Assembly: GCA_945898045.1 (NCBI GenBank)
Contig: CAMDGG010000011.1
Span: forward strand, 1-36,347
From: a bacterium UBP8_UBA817
Lineage (GTDB): Bacteria > Margulisbacteria > Marinamargulisbacteria > SXXA01 > SICP01
Direction: 5' to 3'
DNA: 36,347 nucleotides
Of the stretch, positions 1 to 8,219 are shown one piece after another. A program made the position numbers and the translations under genes. The notes under the pieces are model-generated. The model saw nothing but the letters and a program-made list of their open reading frames with translations. It ran no database searches and was not told the origin of the DNA. Every line of letters begins with the position of its first letter. Position 1 is the stretch's first letter.

Positions 1-14
1 TTCAAAACATCGAC

Positions 15-43
15 TTTAAAAAAAGCCATAATTTGTATATAAT
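15..43 (+). promoter_or_regulatory. Predicted sigma-70 promoter of rplY-pyrE-pyrF
   Basis: A perfect TATAAT lies at 38-43, with a weaker -35 candidate TTTAAA at 15-20 (17-base spacer, 4 of 6 matches). It would give a leader of about 60 bases before the rplY ATG at 112. The -10 match is seen directly; use as a promoter is inferred. Confidence 0.5.
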
Positions 44-111
44 CGTGCAACTTCGTTTTTTATATTAACATAAATGCCCAAATGTCCATGAGATGTTGCA
101 AGGAGAGACAA

Positions 112-723
112 ATGAATACAGTTACATTGGAAGCAGAAGTTCGGAAGAGTAAAGGGAAAGAAGATTCTAAGAAATTGCGTGCTTCTGGTTTGATCCCTGC
201 AGTTATCTATGGAGATAAATCGGAAGGTTTATCTGTAGCTTTAGATCCCCGTGCATTAAGACGTCTGTATAAAGGGCCTCAAGGTCGTAATACTATTTTT
301 AATTTAGCGATTAAGGATGAAGGTAAAGTTGAAGAAATTGGCGTTATCTCAGTTCAATTTGAGCGCCATCCTATTTCTCAAGATATTACACATGTAGATT
401 TCAAGCGTGTGCATGGTGATGTGCCTGTTGTGATTACAGTCGGTGTGGAGTTATTTGGTGTAGCGCCTGGTGTTAAGATGGGTGGTATGTTGGTCAAGAA
501 GAAAGAGCGTATCAAAATGTCATGCCTCCCTAATAGCATTATGGGTAAAGTGCGCGTTGATGTGTCTGCTTTGGGTATTGGCGACATGATTACAGTTGCA
601 GATTTGGATTTGGGCGAAGGTATTCAAATTCTTTCTCCAGCTAAAGATATTATTGCTCAAGTTGCTGCGCTTCGTGGTAAAACTGACGAAACGGCCACTG
701 TTGGGGCTCCTGCTAAGAAATAA
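112..723 (+). CDS. rplY: 50S ribosomal protein L25 (bL25), long CTC-type form
   Basis: Ribosomal protein bL25 binds 5S rRNA in the large subunit. The 203-residue product has the N-terminal L25 barrel domain (roughly 1-95, including RKSKGKEDSKKLRASGLIPAVIYG-like residues typical of the family, split here by position: RKSKGKE then LRASGLIPAVIYG) followed by the C-terminal TL5/CTC beta domain (about 100-190) and an Ala/Lys-rich tail. This long form is normal outside enteric bacteria. An in-frame ATG at 82 exists, but the ATG at 112 is preceded by AGGAGAG at 101-107 and matches family length, so I use 112. It heads a cluster with pyrE two bases downstream and pyrF overlapping pyrE. Confidence 0.95.
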   Translation: MNTVTLEAEVRKSKGKEDSKKLRASGLIPAVIYGDKSEGLSVALDPRALRRLYKGPQGRNTIFNLAIKDEGKVEEIGVISVQFERHPISQDITHVDFKRVHGDVPVVITVGVELFGVAPGVKMGGMLVKKKERIKMSCLPNSIMGKVRVDVSALGIGDMITVADLDLGEGIQILSPAKDIIAQVAALRGKTDETATVGAPAKK

Positions 724-725
724 GT

Positions 726-1256
726 ATGGCTTTAATTGATTTAATTCGTGATATCAAACGGGTTGCATATTTAGAAGGTCATTTTGTAACCCGATCAGGA
801 AAACCCACCACGTATTATATTGATAAGTATTTATTCCAAACCAATCCAAAAATTTTAGACCCGCTTGCTGATGCTTTAGCGGGTCTTTTTCCGTCTCCTG
901 ATACGTATGACCGTATTGGTGCGCCTGAGTTAGGTGCTGTCCCGATTGGGGCGTTACTTTCTGTGAAATTGAATAAGCCTTTTGTAATAGTTAAAAAACA
1001 AGCTAAAGACTATGGGACGTCGCGTCAAATTGAGGGGCCTTATTTTCCGGGTGAACGGATTGTTGTTGTTGAAGATATATTGACAACGGGTGGGGCAGTT
1101 TTAAATGCGTGTAATGCGTTGGTTTCAGCATCTCTTAATGTTGTTGAAATTATTGGCATTATTAATCGCGAAGAGGGTGCTTTTGAGAATTTGGCAGCGG
1201 CTGGATTCCCTCATGTAAAAGCGTTGATGACTAGGACTGATTTGCAGTCGTGCTAA
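726..1256 (+). CDS. pyrE: Orotate phosphoribosyltransferase
   Basis: Transfers phosphoribose from PRPP to orotate to give OMP, step five of UMP synthesis, in the cytosol. The 176-residue protein has the family N-terminal segment SGKPTTYYIDKY (about 25-36), a substrate-loop region around KKQAKDYGT (96-104), and the PRPP-binding loop VVVEDILTTGGA (about 114-125) with the paired acidic residues E and D. The ATG lies two bases after the rplY stop with no clear Shine-Dalgarno, so translation is probably coupled to rplY. The next enzyme of the pathway, PyrF, overlaps its 3' end by seven bases. Confidence 0.95.
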   Translation: MALIDLIRDIKRVAYLEGHFVTRSGKPTTYYIDKYLFQTNPKILDPLADALAGLFPSPDTYDRIGAPELGAVPIGALLSVKLNKPFVIVKKQAKDYGTSRQIEGPYFPGERIVVVEDILTTGGAVLNACNALVSASLNVVEIIGIINREEGAFENLAAAGFPHVKALMTRTDLQSC

Positions 1257-2026
1257 CGCACTCGTTTCTTTCTCGGCTTCAAACTCTTTCTATAAAACGG
1301 CAATCTTCTTTATGTGTAGGATTAGATCCTGATTTTGATCGTTTGCCTAATACTGTTCCTAAAACCCTTGCGGGGATGACTTCTTTTTTATTGGAGGTTG
1401 TTTCTGCAACATCAGATCGTTGTATTGCCTATAAGCCGAATATCGCTTTTTTTGAGGCCATGGGTATAGAAGGTCTTGAGATGTTGTTAAAAGTGCGTCA
1501 GGCGATTCCGTCTGGGATTCCTGTTATTGCGGATGGTAAGCGTGGGGATATTGGGAATACGTCTCGTATGCAGGCAAAATTTTTGTATGAGTATTTTGGT
1601 TTTGATGCGGTGACGTTACATCCGTATATGGGCTCGGATAGCCTAATCCCTTTCTTTGAATATAAAGATAAATTTAATTTTGTTTTAGCATTGACCTCTA
1701 ATCCTGGAGCATTGGATTTTGAATGTCTTGAGTTAAAATCTGGGGTGCCCTTATATAAAGAAGTGATTAGGCGTTGTGTGGCTTGGGATGCTGAGTACCA
1801 CAATGTGGGGTTGGTTGTGGGGGCCACGCAAGATGGCTTGTCTGATGTGAGAGAGTGCGCTGAGAATTTGTTGTTTTTGATGCCGGGGATTGGGCATCAG
1901 GGTGGAGATTATCAGCATTCTGTTCAGGTTGGAAAGAATGCTGATGGGTTGGTTCTGGTAAATGTGGGTCGGGATATTATGTATGCGTCCTCTATTGAGG
2001 ACGCTGTTTCGAAGTTATTTAGATAA
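1250..2026 (+). CDS. pyrF: Orotidine 5'-phosphate decarboxylase, subfamily 2
   Basis: Decarboxylates OMP to UMP, the last step of de novo pyrimidine synthesis. The 258-residue TIM-barrel protein carries [13 protein letters not shown] (about 21-33) and the catalytic [11 protein letters not shown] segment (about 95-105) with the Asp-Lys-Asp array. The VGLDPD signature and the length above 250 residues fit the type-2 subfamily rather than the roughly 230-residue E. coli type. It starts with GTG at 1250, inside the end of pyrE, so the two consecutive enzymes are translationally coupled. Its stop overlaps the convergent rpoD stop by eight bases. Confidence 0.93.
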   Translation: MLTHSFLSRLQTLSIKRQSSLCVGLDPDFDRLPNTVPKTLAGMTSFLLEVVSATSDRCIAYKPNIAFFEAMGIEGLEMLLKVRQAIPSGIPVIADGKRGDIGNTSRMQAKFLYEYFGFDAVTLHPYMGSDSLIPFFEYKDKFNFVLALTSNPGALDFECLELKSGVPLYKEVIRRCVAWDAEYHNVGLVVGATQDGLSDVRECAENLLFLMPGIGHQGGDYQHSVQVGKNADGLVLVNVGRDIMYASSIEDAVSKLFR

Positions 2027-3092
2027 CGCTTCTAAACGCTTCTAGTTTTCCACGACGTGCTGGATGGCGAAGTTTTCTGAGTGCTTTTTCTTCGATTTGG
2101 CGTATTCGTTCACGTGTTACATTGTAAACGCGTCCAACTTCTTCGAGTGTTCTTGGACGGCCGTCATCGAATCCAAATCTTAGTTTAAGGATCATTTGCT
2201 CACGTTCTGTGAGGATGTCCATAGACTTGATGAGTTCTTCTCTCAAGATATTTCTCATTGTGATGTGATCGGGAGATTCTAGATTTTTGTCTTCGATAAA
2301 ATCACCTAATTGTGAAGAATCTTCATCACCGATAGGCATTTCTAGCGATAGAGGAACCTGAGAATATTTTCTGATTGCTACAATGTTTTCCAAAGGAATT
2401 TGTGTGCGCTCTGAAATTTCTTCGTTGGTGGGTCTACGGCCTAGTTCTTGCATGAGAATGCGAGAGGTCTTTTTAACTTTATAGATGGTTTCAACCATGT
2501 GTACAGGGACACGAATCGTTCTGGATTGGTCAGCAATAGCACGTGTGATGCCTTGTTTGATCCACCAGGTTGCGTATGTTGAAAACTTGAAGCCTTTGGT
2601 ATAGTCAAATTTCTCTGCTGCACGGATTAGGCCTGTATTGCCTTCTTGGATAAGGTCTAAGAATAGAAGACCTTGGCCGGTGTATTTTTTTGCGATGGAT
2701 ACAACGAGACGTAAGTTTGCATTGATGAGTTGTTGTTTTGCTTGTTCGTCGAATAATTCTACTCGTTTTGCAAGACTGATTTCTTCTTCTTGCGTCAAAA
2801 GATCGATAGTGCCAATTTCTCTAAGGTACATTTTGACCGAATCATCAAGGTCTACGATTTTTTCGGTTCCTTCTATTTTTTCGTCTGAATCATCATCATT
2901 TTTTTTGTTGAGAGGAGCGTTTTCAACGATTTCAACATCACCATCTAAAATTTCTTCGATTTCAGCGATCATGGTTTCGGGATTACTGCAGGCAGCCATA
3001 ATTTGGTCTGAGTTTAGGAATTCACTGACGCTTCCCAAGTGTTTTAGCTGATCTAATTTTCCGCTTTTTTCTTCTTCAAAGTGCATAGACAT
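2019..3092 (-). CDS. rpoD: Primary RNA polymerase sigma factor (sigma-70, RpoD)
   Basis: Housekeeping sigma factor that directs RNA polymerase to -35/-10 promoters. The 357-residue product has an acidic N-terminal stretch with a DDDSDEK cluster, region 1.2 ([10 protein letters not shown]), region 2 ([43 protein letters not shown]) and regions 3 and 4 ending in [21 protein letters not shown], the -35-recognition helix-turn-helix. The N-terminus is short, with no full region 1.1 or the long insertion of gammaproteobacterial RpoD. The ATG at 3092 is chosen because AAGGAGA (reverse complement at 3102-3108) lies ten bases upstream. An in-frame extension to 3119 lacks support. It is monocistronic and read from the promoter at 3277-3304. 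Confidence 0.95.
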   Translation of the reverse strand: MSMHFEEEKSGKLDQLKHLGSVSEFLNSDQIMAACSNPETMIAEIEEILDGDVEIVENAPLNKKNDDDSDEKIEGTEKIVDLDDSVKMYLREIGTIDLLTQEEEISLAKRVELFDEQAKQQLINANLRLVVSIAKKYTGQGLLFLDLIQEGNTGLIRAAEKFDYTKGFKFSTYATWWIKQGITRAIADQSRTIRVPVHMVETIYKVKKTSRILMQELGRRPTNEEISERTQIPLENIVAIRKYSQVPLSLEMPIGDEDSSQLGDFIEDKNLESPDHITMRNILREELIKSMDILTEREQMILKLRFGFDDGRPRTLEEVGRVYNVTRERIRQIEEKALRKLRHPARRGKLEAFRSVI

Positions 3093-3123
3093 AAATCTAT
3101 TTCTCCTTAGCCCGCCCAAAATC

Positions 3124-3147
3124 GCAGCAGCATAATCGCTGTTCTGC
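3124..3147 (-). other. Hairpin in the rpoD 5' leader
   Basis: In the rpoD leader the RNA-sense strand reads GCAGAACAGC, loop GATTAT, then GCTGCTGC. It can fold into two 4-bp stems separated by an AA bulge. It is followed by GATTTT and ends about 15 bases upstream of the rpoD Shine-Dalgarno. The fold is seen by eye; a regulatory role is speculation. The rest of the 290 bases between rpoD and queF (3093-3383) holds only the two divergent promoters. Confidence 0.35.
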
Positions 3148-3276
3148 GTTTCTAATTTTATCTATGAATTGTTTTGATGGGATTTAGCCGGATTATTATT
3201 TTTTCGGCTGGTGTCCATATCTCAATGGATCTTATGGTATAGTCTCTTTGTTAAGAATACCAAAAAAGGGTCTCTT

Positions 3277-3304
3277 ATAATAGCAATATTTTAGATCCAG
3301 TCAA
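3277..3304 (-). promoter_or_regulatory. Predicted sigma-70 promoter of rpoD
   Basis: On the minus strand TTGACT (3304-3299) and TATTAT (3282-3277) are separated by 16 bases. Both hexamers match 5 of 6. The start point near 3270 would give rpoD a leader of about 177 bases. Confidence 0.6.
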
Positions 3305-3309
3305 TTGCA

Positions 3310-3338
3310 TTTTTCTCACTATCTATTTATCGTATACT
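3310..3338 (+). promoter_or_regulatory. Weak candidate promoter of queF
   Basis: TATACT at 3333-3338 is a good -10 box. The -35 position (TTTTTC at 3310-3315 with a 17-base spacer) is poor. It lies back to back with the rpoD promoter. Confidence 0.3.
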
Positions 3339-3383
3339 GCAATATTTAGTTGCATCGAAAAATTTTGTTCTTTAAGGATGACT

Positions 3384-4163
3384 ATGTATCCGTCTTCGTA
3401 TGATCCAAGCTTGTTAGTATATGTTGATAGAAATGATGCTCGTAATTTATTGACTGTTTCTGGGCAACTCCCTTTTTTTGGAGGGGATTTATGGACTGCC
3501 TATGAACTATCTTGGTTAAATCTAAAGGGTAAACCTTGTGTTGCGATTGCTGAATTTCTTTTTTCATACGATACGCCGTATTTAATTGAGTCTAAATCTT
3601 TTAAATTGTACTTGAATTCATTGAACGAATGTAAGTTTGCGTCTTCGAATGAATTTTTGGATGTAGTTCAAAGCGATTTGAGTCGTGCTTGTGGGGGGGC
3701 TGTTCAGGTTCATCTTTTTTTCCCTGGAGATGAAAGTGTATCTGTTGTTCATCATTTGGATGGAATTTCATTGGATAATTTGGATATTTCAACAGATGTG
3801 TATGACCCTAATGTTGATTTTCTATCTATGTCTTTGCCGATTGTTTCTGAAACTTTATATACAGATCTATTTAAGAGTAAGTGTCCTATGACTGGGCAGC
3901 CTGACTGGGCTACTGTCCAAGTGCGGTATGTTGGACCTCAAATTGATAGAAAGGGTCTGCTCAAATATTTTATTTCGTATCGTTCTCATGGTGCATTTCA
4001 TGAAAATTGTGTTGAGCAGATATTTATGGATATTCTGACGCGATGTCGTCCAGAGAAACTTACGGTGTATGCTCGATTTACGCGTCGAGGTGGGTTGGAT
4101 ATTAATCCCTTTCGTTCTAATTTTGAGCCTTCACTTAAGAGTGTGTGGTTGGTGCGTCAGTAG
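3384..4163 (+). CDS. queF: NADPH-dependent 7-cyano-7-deazaguanine reductase, bimodular type II
   Basis: Reduces the nitrile preQ0 to the amine preQ1, a step of queuosine tRNA modification. The 259-residue protein is the long bimodular form known from E. coli, about 280 residues there. It has the QueF motif ESKSFKLYLNS (69-79), the catalytic cysteine in CPMTGQPDW (C167, with D174 as expected proton donor), and the conserved tail YARFTRRGGLDINPFRSN. I chose the ATG at 3384 because AAGGA at 3374-3378 is five bases upstream; the ATG at 3378 overlaps that site. No other queuosine gene is nearby. The last 29 bases overlap the convergent rnhC. Confidence 0.94.
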   Translation: MYPSSYDPSLLVYVDRNDARNLLTVSGQLPFFGGDLWTAYELSWLNLKGKPCVAIAEFLFSYDTPYLIESKSFKLYLNSLNECKFASSNEFLDVVQSDLSRACGGAVQVHLFFPGDESVSVVHHLDGISLDNLDISTDVYDPNVDFLSMSLPIVSETLYTDLFKSKCPMTGQPDWATVQVRYVGPQIDRKGLLKYFISYRSHGAFHENCVEQIFMDILTRCRPEKLTVYARFTRRGGLDINPFRSNFEPSLKSVWLVRQ

Positions 4164-5127
4164 GCTTTTCTTGTAATTGTTTGGTTAGTTTGAAGTGGAG
4201 TTTGACGACGTAGGGTAGGGTGGCTATTCCGTGCTCTTTAACAAATCGTTTTGCTGCCGCCATCACAATATCTCCGCTGCCTTTTGGAATATGTGTTTTA
4301 AATCTATCACTTATTTCCTGAATATAAGTTACAAATTTATTTCTTGCTAAAATGCTTGCTGCCGCAACCGCTATGTTTTCTTCCGCTCTTGGTCTTGAAA
4401 AGAGTATGACTTGGAGCCCTTTAGCGTAGAGTTTTGCGCGTATTAGGTTGGGGTCTCCAAATTGGTCTGATAGAGCGTAGGGGCAGTCGACTTGGGCGAG
4501 CACGTTTTCTAGTACACGTGCATGGCCCCATGCGAGTATGTTGTTAAGGTTGGGTATTTTTTCATAAATTTCGTTGTAACTTTTGTTGGCTAAAATGACC
4601 ATGGAATGAGGACAATTTTCTTCGATATATTTTGCGAGTTCGGCTATTTTGGTGTCGTTTAGTTTTTTACTGTCTTGGACGCCTCTTTTTTTGAGTTCTT
4701 CTGCAATAGTTGGATTGACGTAGACGGCGGCTACTACTAAGGGGCCGAAGTAGTCGCCTTTGCCAGATTCGTCGATGCCGATGAGTTCGTCGGGGTCTTT
4801 TTTTGGGGTGCCTTCGAATTGCACGGGGCCGTTTTTTTCTTTCACAATGCTACTGGTAAATTTTAAGCGTTTTCCACGCTCTAGTTCGATAGGGGCTAGT
4901 AGATTGTGCGTGTGGGATTTCATGTTCTCATCTTTAATTTGTGAGAGATCTAGCGTGAGTCCTTTTTTGCTATTAAATATTCTAATGATGCCGGACTCTG
5001 AGCCCATAAAAATAATAAATTGAATGCCATGCTGTACGGGACGAAAAGGGTTTGTTGTATAACCGTTCTCATTGAGTAGGCTTTTGATACGTTGGTAGTA
5101 CTCTTCTAAGGTTATTGGGTAGCTCAT
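4135..5127 (-). CDS. rnhC: Ribonuclease HIII
   Basis: Cleaves the RNA strand of RNA-DNA hybrids. The 330-residue protein has an N-terminal substrate-binding (TBP-like, DUF3378) domain over about 1-95 and a C-terminal RNase HII/HIII catalytic domain. That domain starts with IGIDESGKGDYFGPLVVAA (about 116-134), where Asp-Glu begin the catalytic set; a further acidic site lies in LSDQFGDPN. The GKGDYFGP form and the N-terminal extension distinguish HIII from HII. The ATG overlaps the panC stop as ATGA. It is the last gene of the minus-strand mutL-topA-panC group. Its 3' end overlaps queF by 29 bases, the deepest convergent overlap here. Confidence 0.92.
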   Translation of the reverse strand: MSYPITLEEYYQRIKSLLNENGYTTNPFRPVQHGIQFIIFMGSESGIIRIFNSKKGLTLDLSQIKDENMKSHTHNLLAPIELERGKRLKFTSSIVKEKNGPVQFEGTPKKDPDELIGIDESGKGDYFGPLVVAAVYVNPTIAEELKKRGVQDSKKLNDTKIAELAKYIEENCPHSMVILANKSYNEIYEKIPNLNNILAWGHARVLENVLAQVDCPYALSDQFGDPNLIRAKLYAKGLQVILFSRPRAEENIAVAAASILARNKFVTYIQEISDRFKTHIPKGSGDIVMAAAKRFVKEHGIATLPYVVKLHFKLTKQLQEKPTDAPTTHS

Positions 5128-5966
5128 AATTCTAATTGTACATTATCTATGAGACGTGTGTTACCTAGATATCCTGCGAATAGCATCCTGTCGTTTTTTT
5201 CTGCAGATTTTGTGCGCGAAAGAGTAGGGTGAACAATGTCTAGATACTCGATGTGAATATCGGGTGTATTTTGTAGTGTTTGCATCATGTGTTCAATAAG
5301 TTTTTTGGGTGATTGGATGCCATTTTTAAATTGTGTTTGGCCGTTTTTAAGGGCACTATAAATGTTGCTTGCGATTTCTTTTTCTTGTTCTGTGAGATAT
5401 TGGTTCCGAGAACTCATGGCAAGTCCATTGGATTCTCGGATGATGGGGCACCCAACAACTTCTATGGGCATGAATAAATCGTGCGTCATTTTTTGGATAA
5501 GTTGGAGTTGCTGAAAATCTTTTTCTCCGAAGTAGGCTTTTTGTGCATGAACTATATTAAATAATCGGTTAACGACCATGAGTATGCCTCTGAAAAAGTG
5601 GCGTCTTGTTTGTCCACAAAATTGTTTGGATAGTTTTGGGATGTAGAGTTGGGTGGCATTTTTGAGGCCGTTGGGATAGATGTCTTTTTGGCTGGGTGTG
5701 AATAGGATATTGACGTTGTTTTTTTTGAGTAGCTCGATATCTTTTTCAAGGGGTCTTGGATACTTATCTAGATCTTCTGTCGGAGAAAATTGTGTGGGAT
5801 TTACGAATATGCTGACGATGGTGATGTCATTTTCTAGTTGAGATTGATGAATGAGCGAGAGATGTCCGGCGTGTAGTGCGCCCATGGTGGGTACAAATCC
5901 AATGTGTTTATTTGAAAGTGTTTGAATGTGGGCCTGTATTTGTTGTGGTGTAGAAAAAATATGCAT
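5124..5966 (-). CDS. panC: Pantothenate synthetase
   Basis: Joins pantoate and beta-alanine using ATP to form pantothenate, the coenzyme A precursor. The 280-residue protein has the nucleotidyl-transferase signatures PTMGALHAGHLSLI (about 26-39, with HxGH) and SIFVNPTQFSPTEDLDKYPR (about 52-71). It also has the conserved GEKDFQQLQ and SSRNQYL segments. Length equals the family norm. The ATG abuts the stop of the micro-ORF at 5967-6071, and its own stop overlaps the rnhC start (ATGA), so it sits in a tightly coupled operon. No panB or panD is present in the window. Confidence 0.95.
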   Translation of the reverse strand: MHIFSTPQQIQAHIQTLSNKHIGFVPTMGALHAGHLSLIHQSQLENDITIVSIFVNPTQFSPTEDLDKYPRPLEKDIELLKKNNVNILFTPSQKDIYPNGLKNATQLYIPKLSKQFCGQTRRHFFRGILMVVNRLFNIVHAQKAYFGEKDFQQLQLIQKMTHDLFMPIEVVGCPIIRESNGLAMSSRNQYLTEQEKEIASNIYSALKNGQTQFKNGIQSPKKLIEHMMQTLQNTPDIHIEYLDIVHPTLSRTKSAEKNDRMLFAGYLGNTRLIDNVQLEL

Positions 5967-6071
5967 TTACAGTTTATAGTGGAGTGTAAACCAGAGAAGG
6001 GCAGTTAAGAGTGCGGCAATGAGTTTGATGAAGCGATTTTTGTAAATTAAAGGGCGTACGTATTTGAGCAT
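5967..6071 (-). CDS. 34-residue membrane micro-ORF, YbbR/CdaR-anchor-like
   Basis: Unrecognised small gene. It encodes 34 residues: a basic N-terminus (MLKYVRPLIYKNRF) and one hydrophobic helix (IKLIAALLTALLWF, about 15-28), then a short polar tail. The pattern of a basic Asn-containing segment followed by K-x-I-A-L-L-x-A-L-L-W resembles the membrane anchor that begins YbbR/CdaR proteins, but no YbbR domain follows. Support for being real: GAGG (reverse complement of 6079-6082) seven bases before the ATG, start two bases from the topA stop, and a stop codon exactly abutting the panC ATG. It could be a micropeptide, a truncated anchor, or a translational bridge between topA and panC. Confidence 0.5.
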   Translation of the reverse strand: MLKYVRPLIYKNRFIKLIAALLTALLWFTLHYKL

Positions 6072-6073
6072 CG

Positions 6074-8176
6074 TTATGCCTCGGCTACTTCTTCTTCATG
6101 TTGGCATTTTGGACAGACGTACGTGGGGCTGGTTTGTCCTTTTTTAGTTTTGATCGTCATGATGGGTGATTGGCAGGCCGTACATGTTTTAGTGATGGGT
6201 TTGTCCCATGCTGCAAATTTGCATGTTGGGTAGTTGCCGCAGCCGTAAAATATCTTGCCTTTCCGGGTGCGTTTTTCTACGATGTCGCTTCCGCAATCTG
6301 GGCAGGCTGTTCCGGATTTAACGACAATGGATTTTGTGGTTTTGCAAGCGGGGAAATCTGAACAAGCTAAGAAATCGCCGAAACGCCCGGCTTTGATGAC
6401 CATGGGTTTTTCACAAGTGGGACAGATTTCGTCGCTAGGTTTGTCTTGTTTTATTTTTTCCATGTCGGTGTCGGCAATTTTAAGGAGTGCTTCGAAGGGT
6501 GTGTAGTATTCGCTAACTACTTCTTGCCAAGAATGTTCGCCTTCACTGATTTGATCTAGCTTGGTTTCCATGACGGCTGTGAAATCGACATCAATAATAG
6601 GATCGAAGAATTTTACGAGTTGGTCATTTACGATCATGCCTAATTCTGTTGGAAATAGGGTTCTCTTTTCTTTGTCTACGTAGCCTCTGTCTTGGATTGT
6701 AGAAATTGTGGGCGCATATGTAGATGGACGCCCGATGCCCTTTTCTTCCATTTCTTTGACGAGGGTTGCTTCTGTGTAGCGATGAGGTGGCTGCGTAAAT
6801 TTTTGTTTGCCTTCAATATTTTTAAGATCTAGAGCTTCTTTTTCAGTGAGCTTAGGTAGTTTTGTGTCGTCATCCGCATCGTCTTCGTGATCTTTGCTTT
6901 CATTATAGATTTTAGTAAATCCGTCAAATATGATCACGTTGCCACTGGTTTTTAAGATATAGGTTTTGTTAGGCATAGTTCCTGCAACTGCGACAGAAGT
7001 TGTTTCTAATTCACAGGCTTTCATTTGTGAAGAAACAAGTCGGTTCCAGATGAGTTTATAGAGTTTGTATTGATCACTAGTGAGTACGCCTTCAAGTGTG
7101 TCTGGGGCTTTGTCTACGTAGGAAGGGCGTATGGCTTCGTGTGCGTCTTGCATACCTTTTTTGGCTTTTGCTATGCGGACTTTTTCTGGTAAGTACTCTT
7201 TTCCGTAGGTTTTTGAAATGTAGTCTTTTGCGTTTTCGGTGGCTTCGTCAGATAGACGTGTAGAATCTGTACGCATGTAGGTGATGAGTCCTGTGCTTTC
7301 TCCTCCGATGTCTACGCCTTCATATAATTGTTGCGCCACCATCATGGTTTTCTTGGCACTCCAATTTAGTTTTCTGGAGGCTTCTTGTTGTAAGGTAGAT
7401 GTGATGAACGGTGGGTAAGGAAATCTAAAATTACGTTTACTTTGAATGGTGTCGATTTGGTATTGGGCAGATTTAAGTTCGGATAGTATGGCGTCTGCGT
7501 CGGTTTTGTTGGTGATGAGAAGTTTTTTCTCGCCTTTTATTTCACTTAATTTTGCAATAAATTTGTTGTTTTTTTGAGTTTGTAGTTCCGCTTCAATAGT
7601 CCAGTATTCTTCGGATACGAATGCGAGAATAGCTTTTTCTCTATCGCATATGAGGCGAACAGCAACGGATTGAACGCGTCCTGCACTAAGGCCACGACGA
7701 ATCTTTTTGGAGAGAATAGGACTGAGTTTGTAACCGATGAGTCTGTCTAGGATACGTCTGGCTTGTTGTGCGTCGACGAGGTTGTCATTAATTTTACGGC
7801 CGTTTTCGATGGCGTGCTTGACTGCTTTTTCTGTGATTTCGTTAAAGACGATACGTTCTACTTTTGCTGTTTTTTTGAGTGCCATGGCTTCTTTTACGTG
7901 CCAAGAAATGGCTTCCCCTTCTCTATCAGGGTCAGTCGCGAGGTAGATGATGTCTGCAGTTTTAGCAAGAGTTTTAAGCTCTTTTAAGATTTTAGCTTTA
8001 TCTTTTAAAGGTTCGTAGGTTGGTAAAAAGTTGTCTTTGATATCAACGCCCAATTTCTTTTGGGGAAGATCTCTGACGTGTCCAAAGGATGCTTTGATGA
8101 CGTAATCATCTCCCAAGTACTTGGAAATGGTTTTGCATTTTGCGGGTGACTCTACGATTACAAGATGTTTAGGCAT
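6074..8176 (-). CDS. topA: DNA topoisomerase I (type IA, omega protein)
   Basis: Relaxes negatively supercoiled DNA by transient single-strand breakage. The 700-residue protein has the Toprim domain (VIVESPAKCKTI at 7-18; metal-binding DPDREGE at 82-88) and the core with catalytic tyrosine Y300 in GLITYMRTDS. Its C-terminus carries three zinc-ribbon repeats, each with four cysteines arranged as CxxC pairs (about 590-695). The ATG at 8176 is fixed by the Toprim start and has no Shine-Dalgarno. Instead a consensus-like promoter sits directly upstream, which suggests a leaderless transcript. mutL lies 43 bases upstream on the same strand; the micro-ORF, panC and rnhC follow. Confidence 0.97.
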   Translation of the reverse strand: MPKHLVIVESPAKCKTISKYLGDDYVIKASFGHVRDLPQKKLGVDIKDNFLPTYEPLKDKAKILKELKTLAKTADIIYLATDPDREGEAISWHVKEAMALKKTAKVERIVFNEITEKAVKHAIENGRKINDNLVDAQQARRILDRLIGYKLSPILSKKIRRGLSAGRVQSVAVRLICDREKAILAFVSEEYWTIEAELQTQKNNKFIAKLSEIKGEKKLLITNKTDADAILSELKSAQYQIDTIQSKRNFRFPYPPFITSTLQQEASRKLNWSAKKTMMVAQQLYEGVDIGGESTGLITYMRTDSTRLSDEATENAKDYISKTYGKEYLPEKVRIAKAKKGMQDAHEAIRPSYVDKAPDTLEGVLTSDQYKLYKLIWNRLVSSQMKACELETTSVAVAGTMPNKTYILKTSGNVIIFDGFTKIYNESKDHEDDADDDTKLPKLTEKEALDLKNIEGKQKFTQPPHRYTEATLVKEMEEKGIGRPSTYAPTISTIQDRGYVDKEKRTLFPTELGMIVNDQLVKFFDPIIDVDFTAVMETKLDQISEGEHSWQEVVSEYYTPFEALLKIADTDMEKIKQDKPSDEICPTCEKPMVIKAGRFGDFLACSDFPACKTTKSIVVKSGTACPDCGSDIVEKRTRKGKIFYGCGNYPTCKFAAWDKPITKTCTACQSPIMTIKTKKGQTSPTYVCPKCQHEEEVAEA

Positions 8177-8184
8177 ATCGTTTC

Positions 8185-8213
8185 ATTATGGGGAGGACGC
8201 TAGCACGTGTCAA
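8185..8213 (-). promoter_or_regulatory. Predicted strong promoter of topA, leaderless geometry
   Basis: On the minus strand a perfect TTGACA (8213-8208), 17-base spacer and CATAAT (8190-8185, 5 of 6). The -10 ends eight bases before the topA ATG. Transcription starting about seven bases past the -10 would begin one or two bases from the start codon, with no room for a Shine-Dalgarno. Confidence 0.65.
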
Positions 8214-8219
8214 TGGTTA

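Noticed and set aside
2029-2044. A 16-base sequence TTCTAAACGCTTCTAG shared with 28754-28769 in the phosphatase gene.
   Set aside because: Both copies encode the same short peptide (LEAFR) in frame on the minus strand, and the flanks are unrelated, so this is coincidence rather than a repeat element.
6170-6506. Open plus-strand frames opposite topA, and similar antisense frames opposite pyrF, mutL, rnhC and purD.
   Set aside because: They are shadows of well-supported conserved genes with no ribosome sites or family resemblance.
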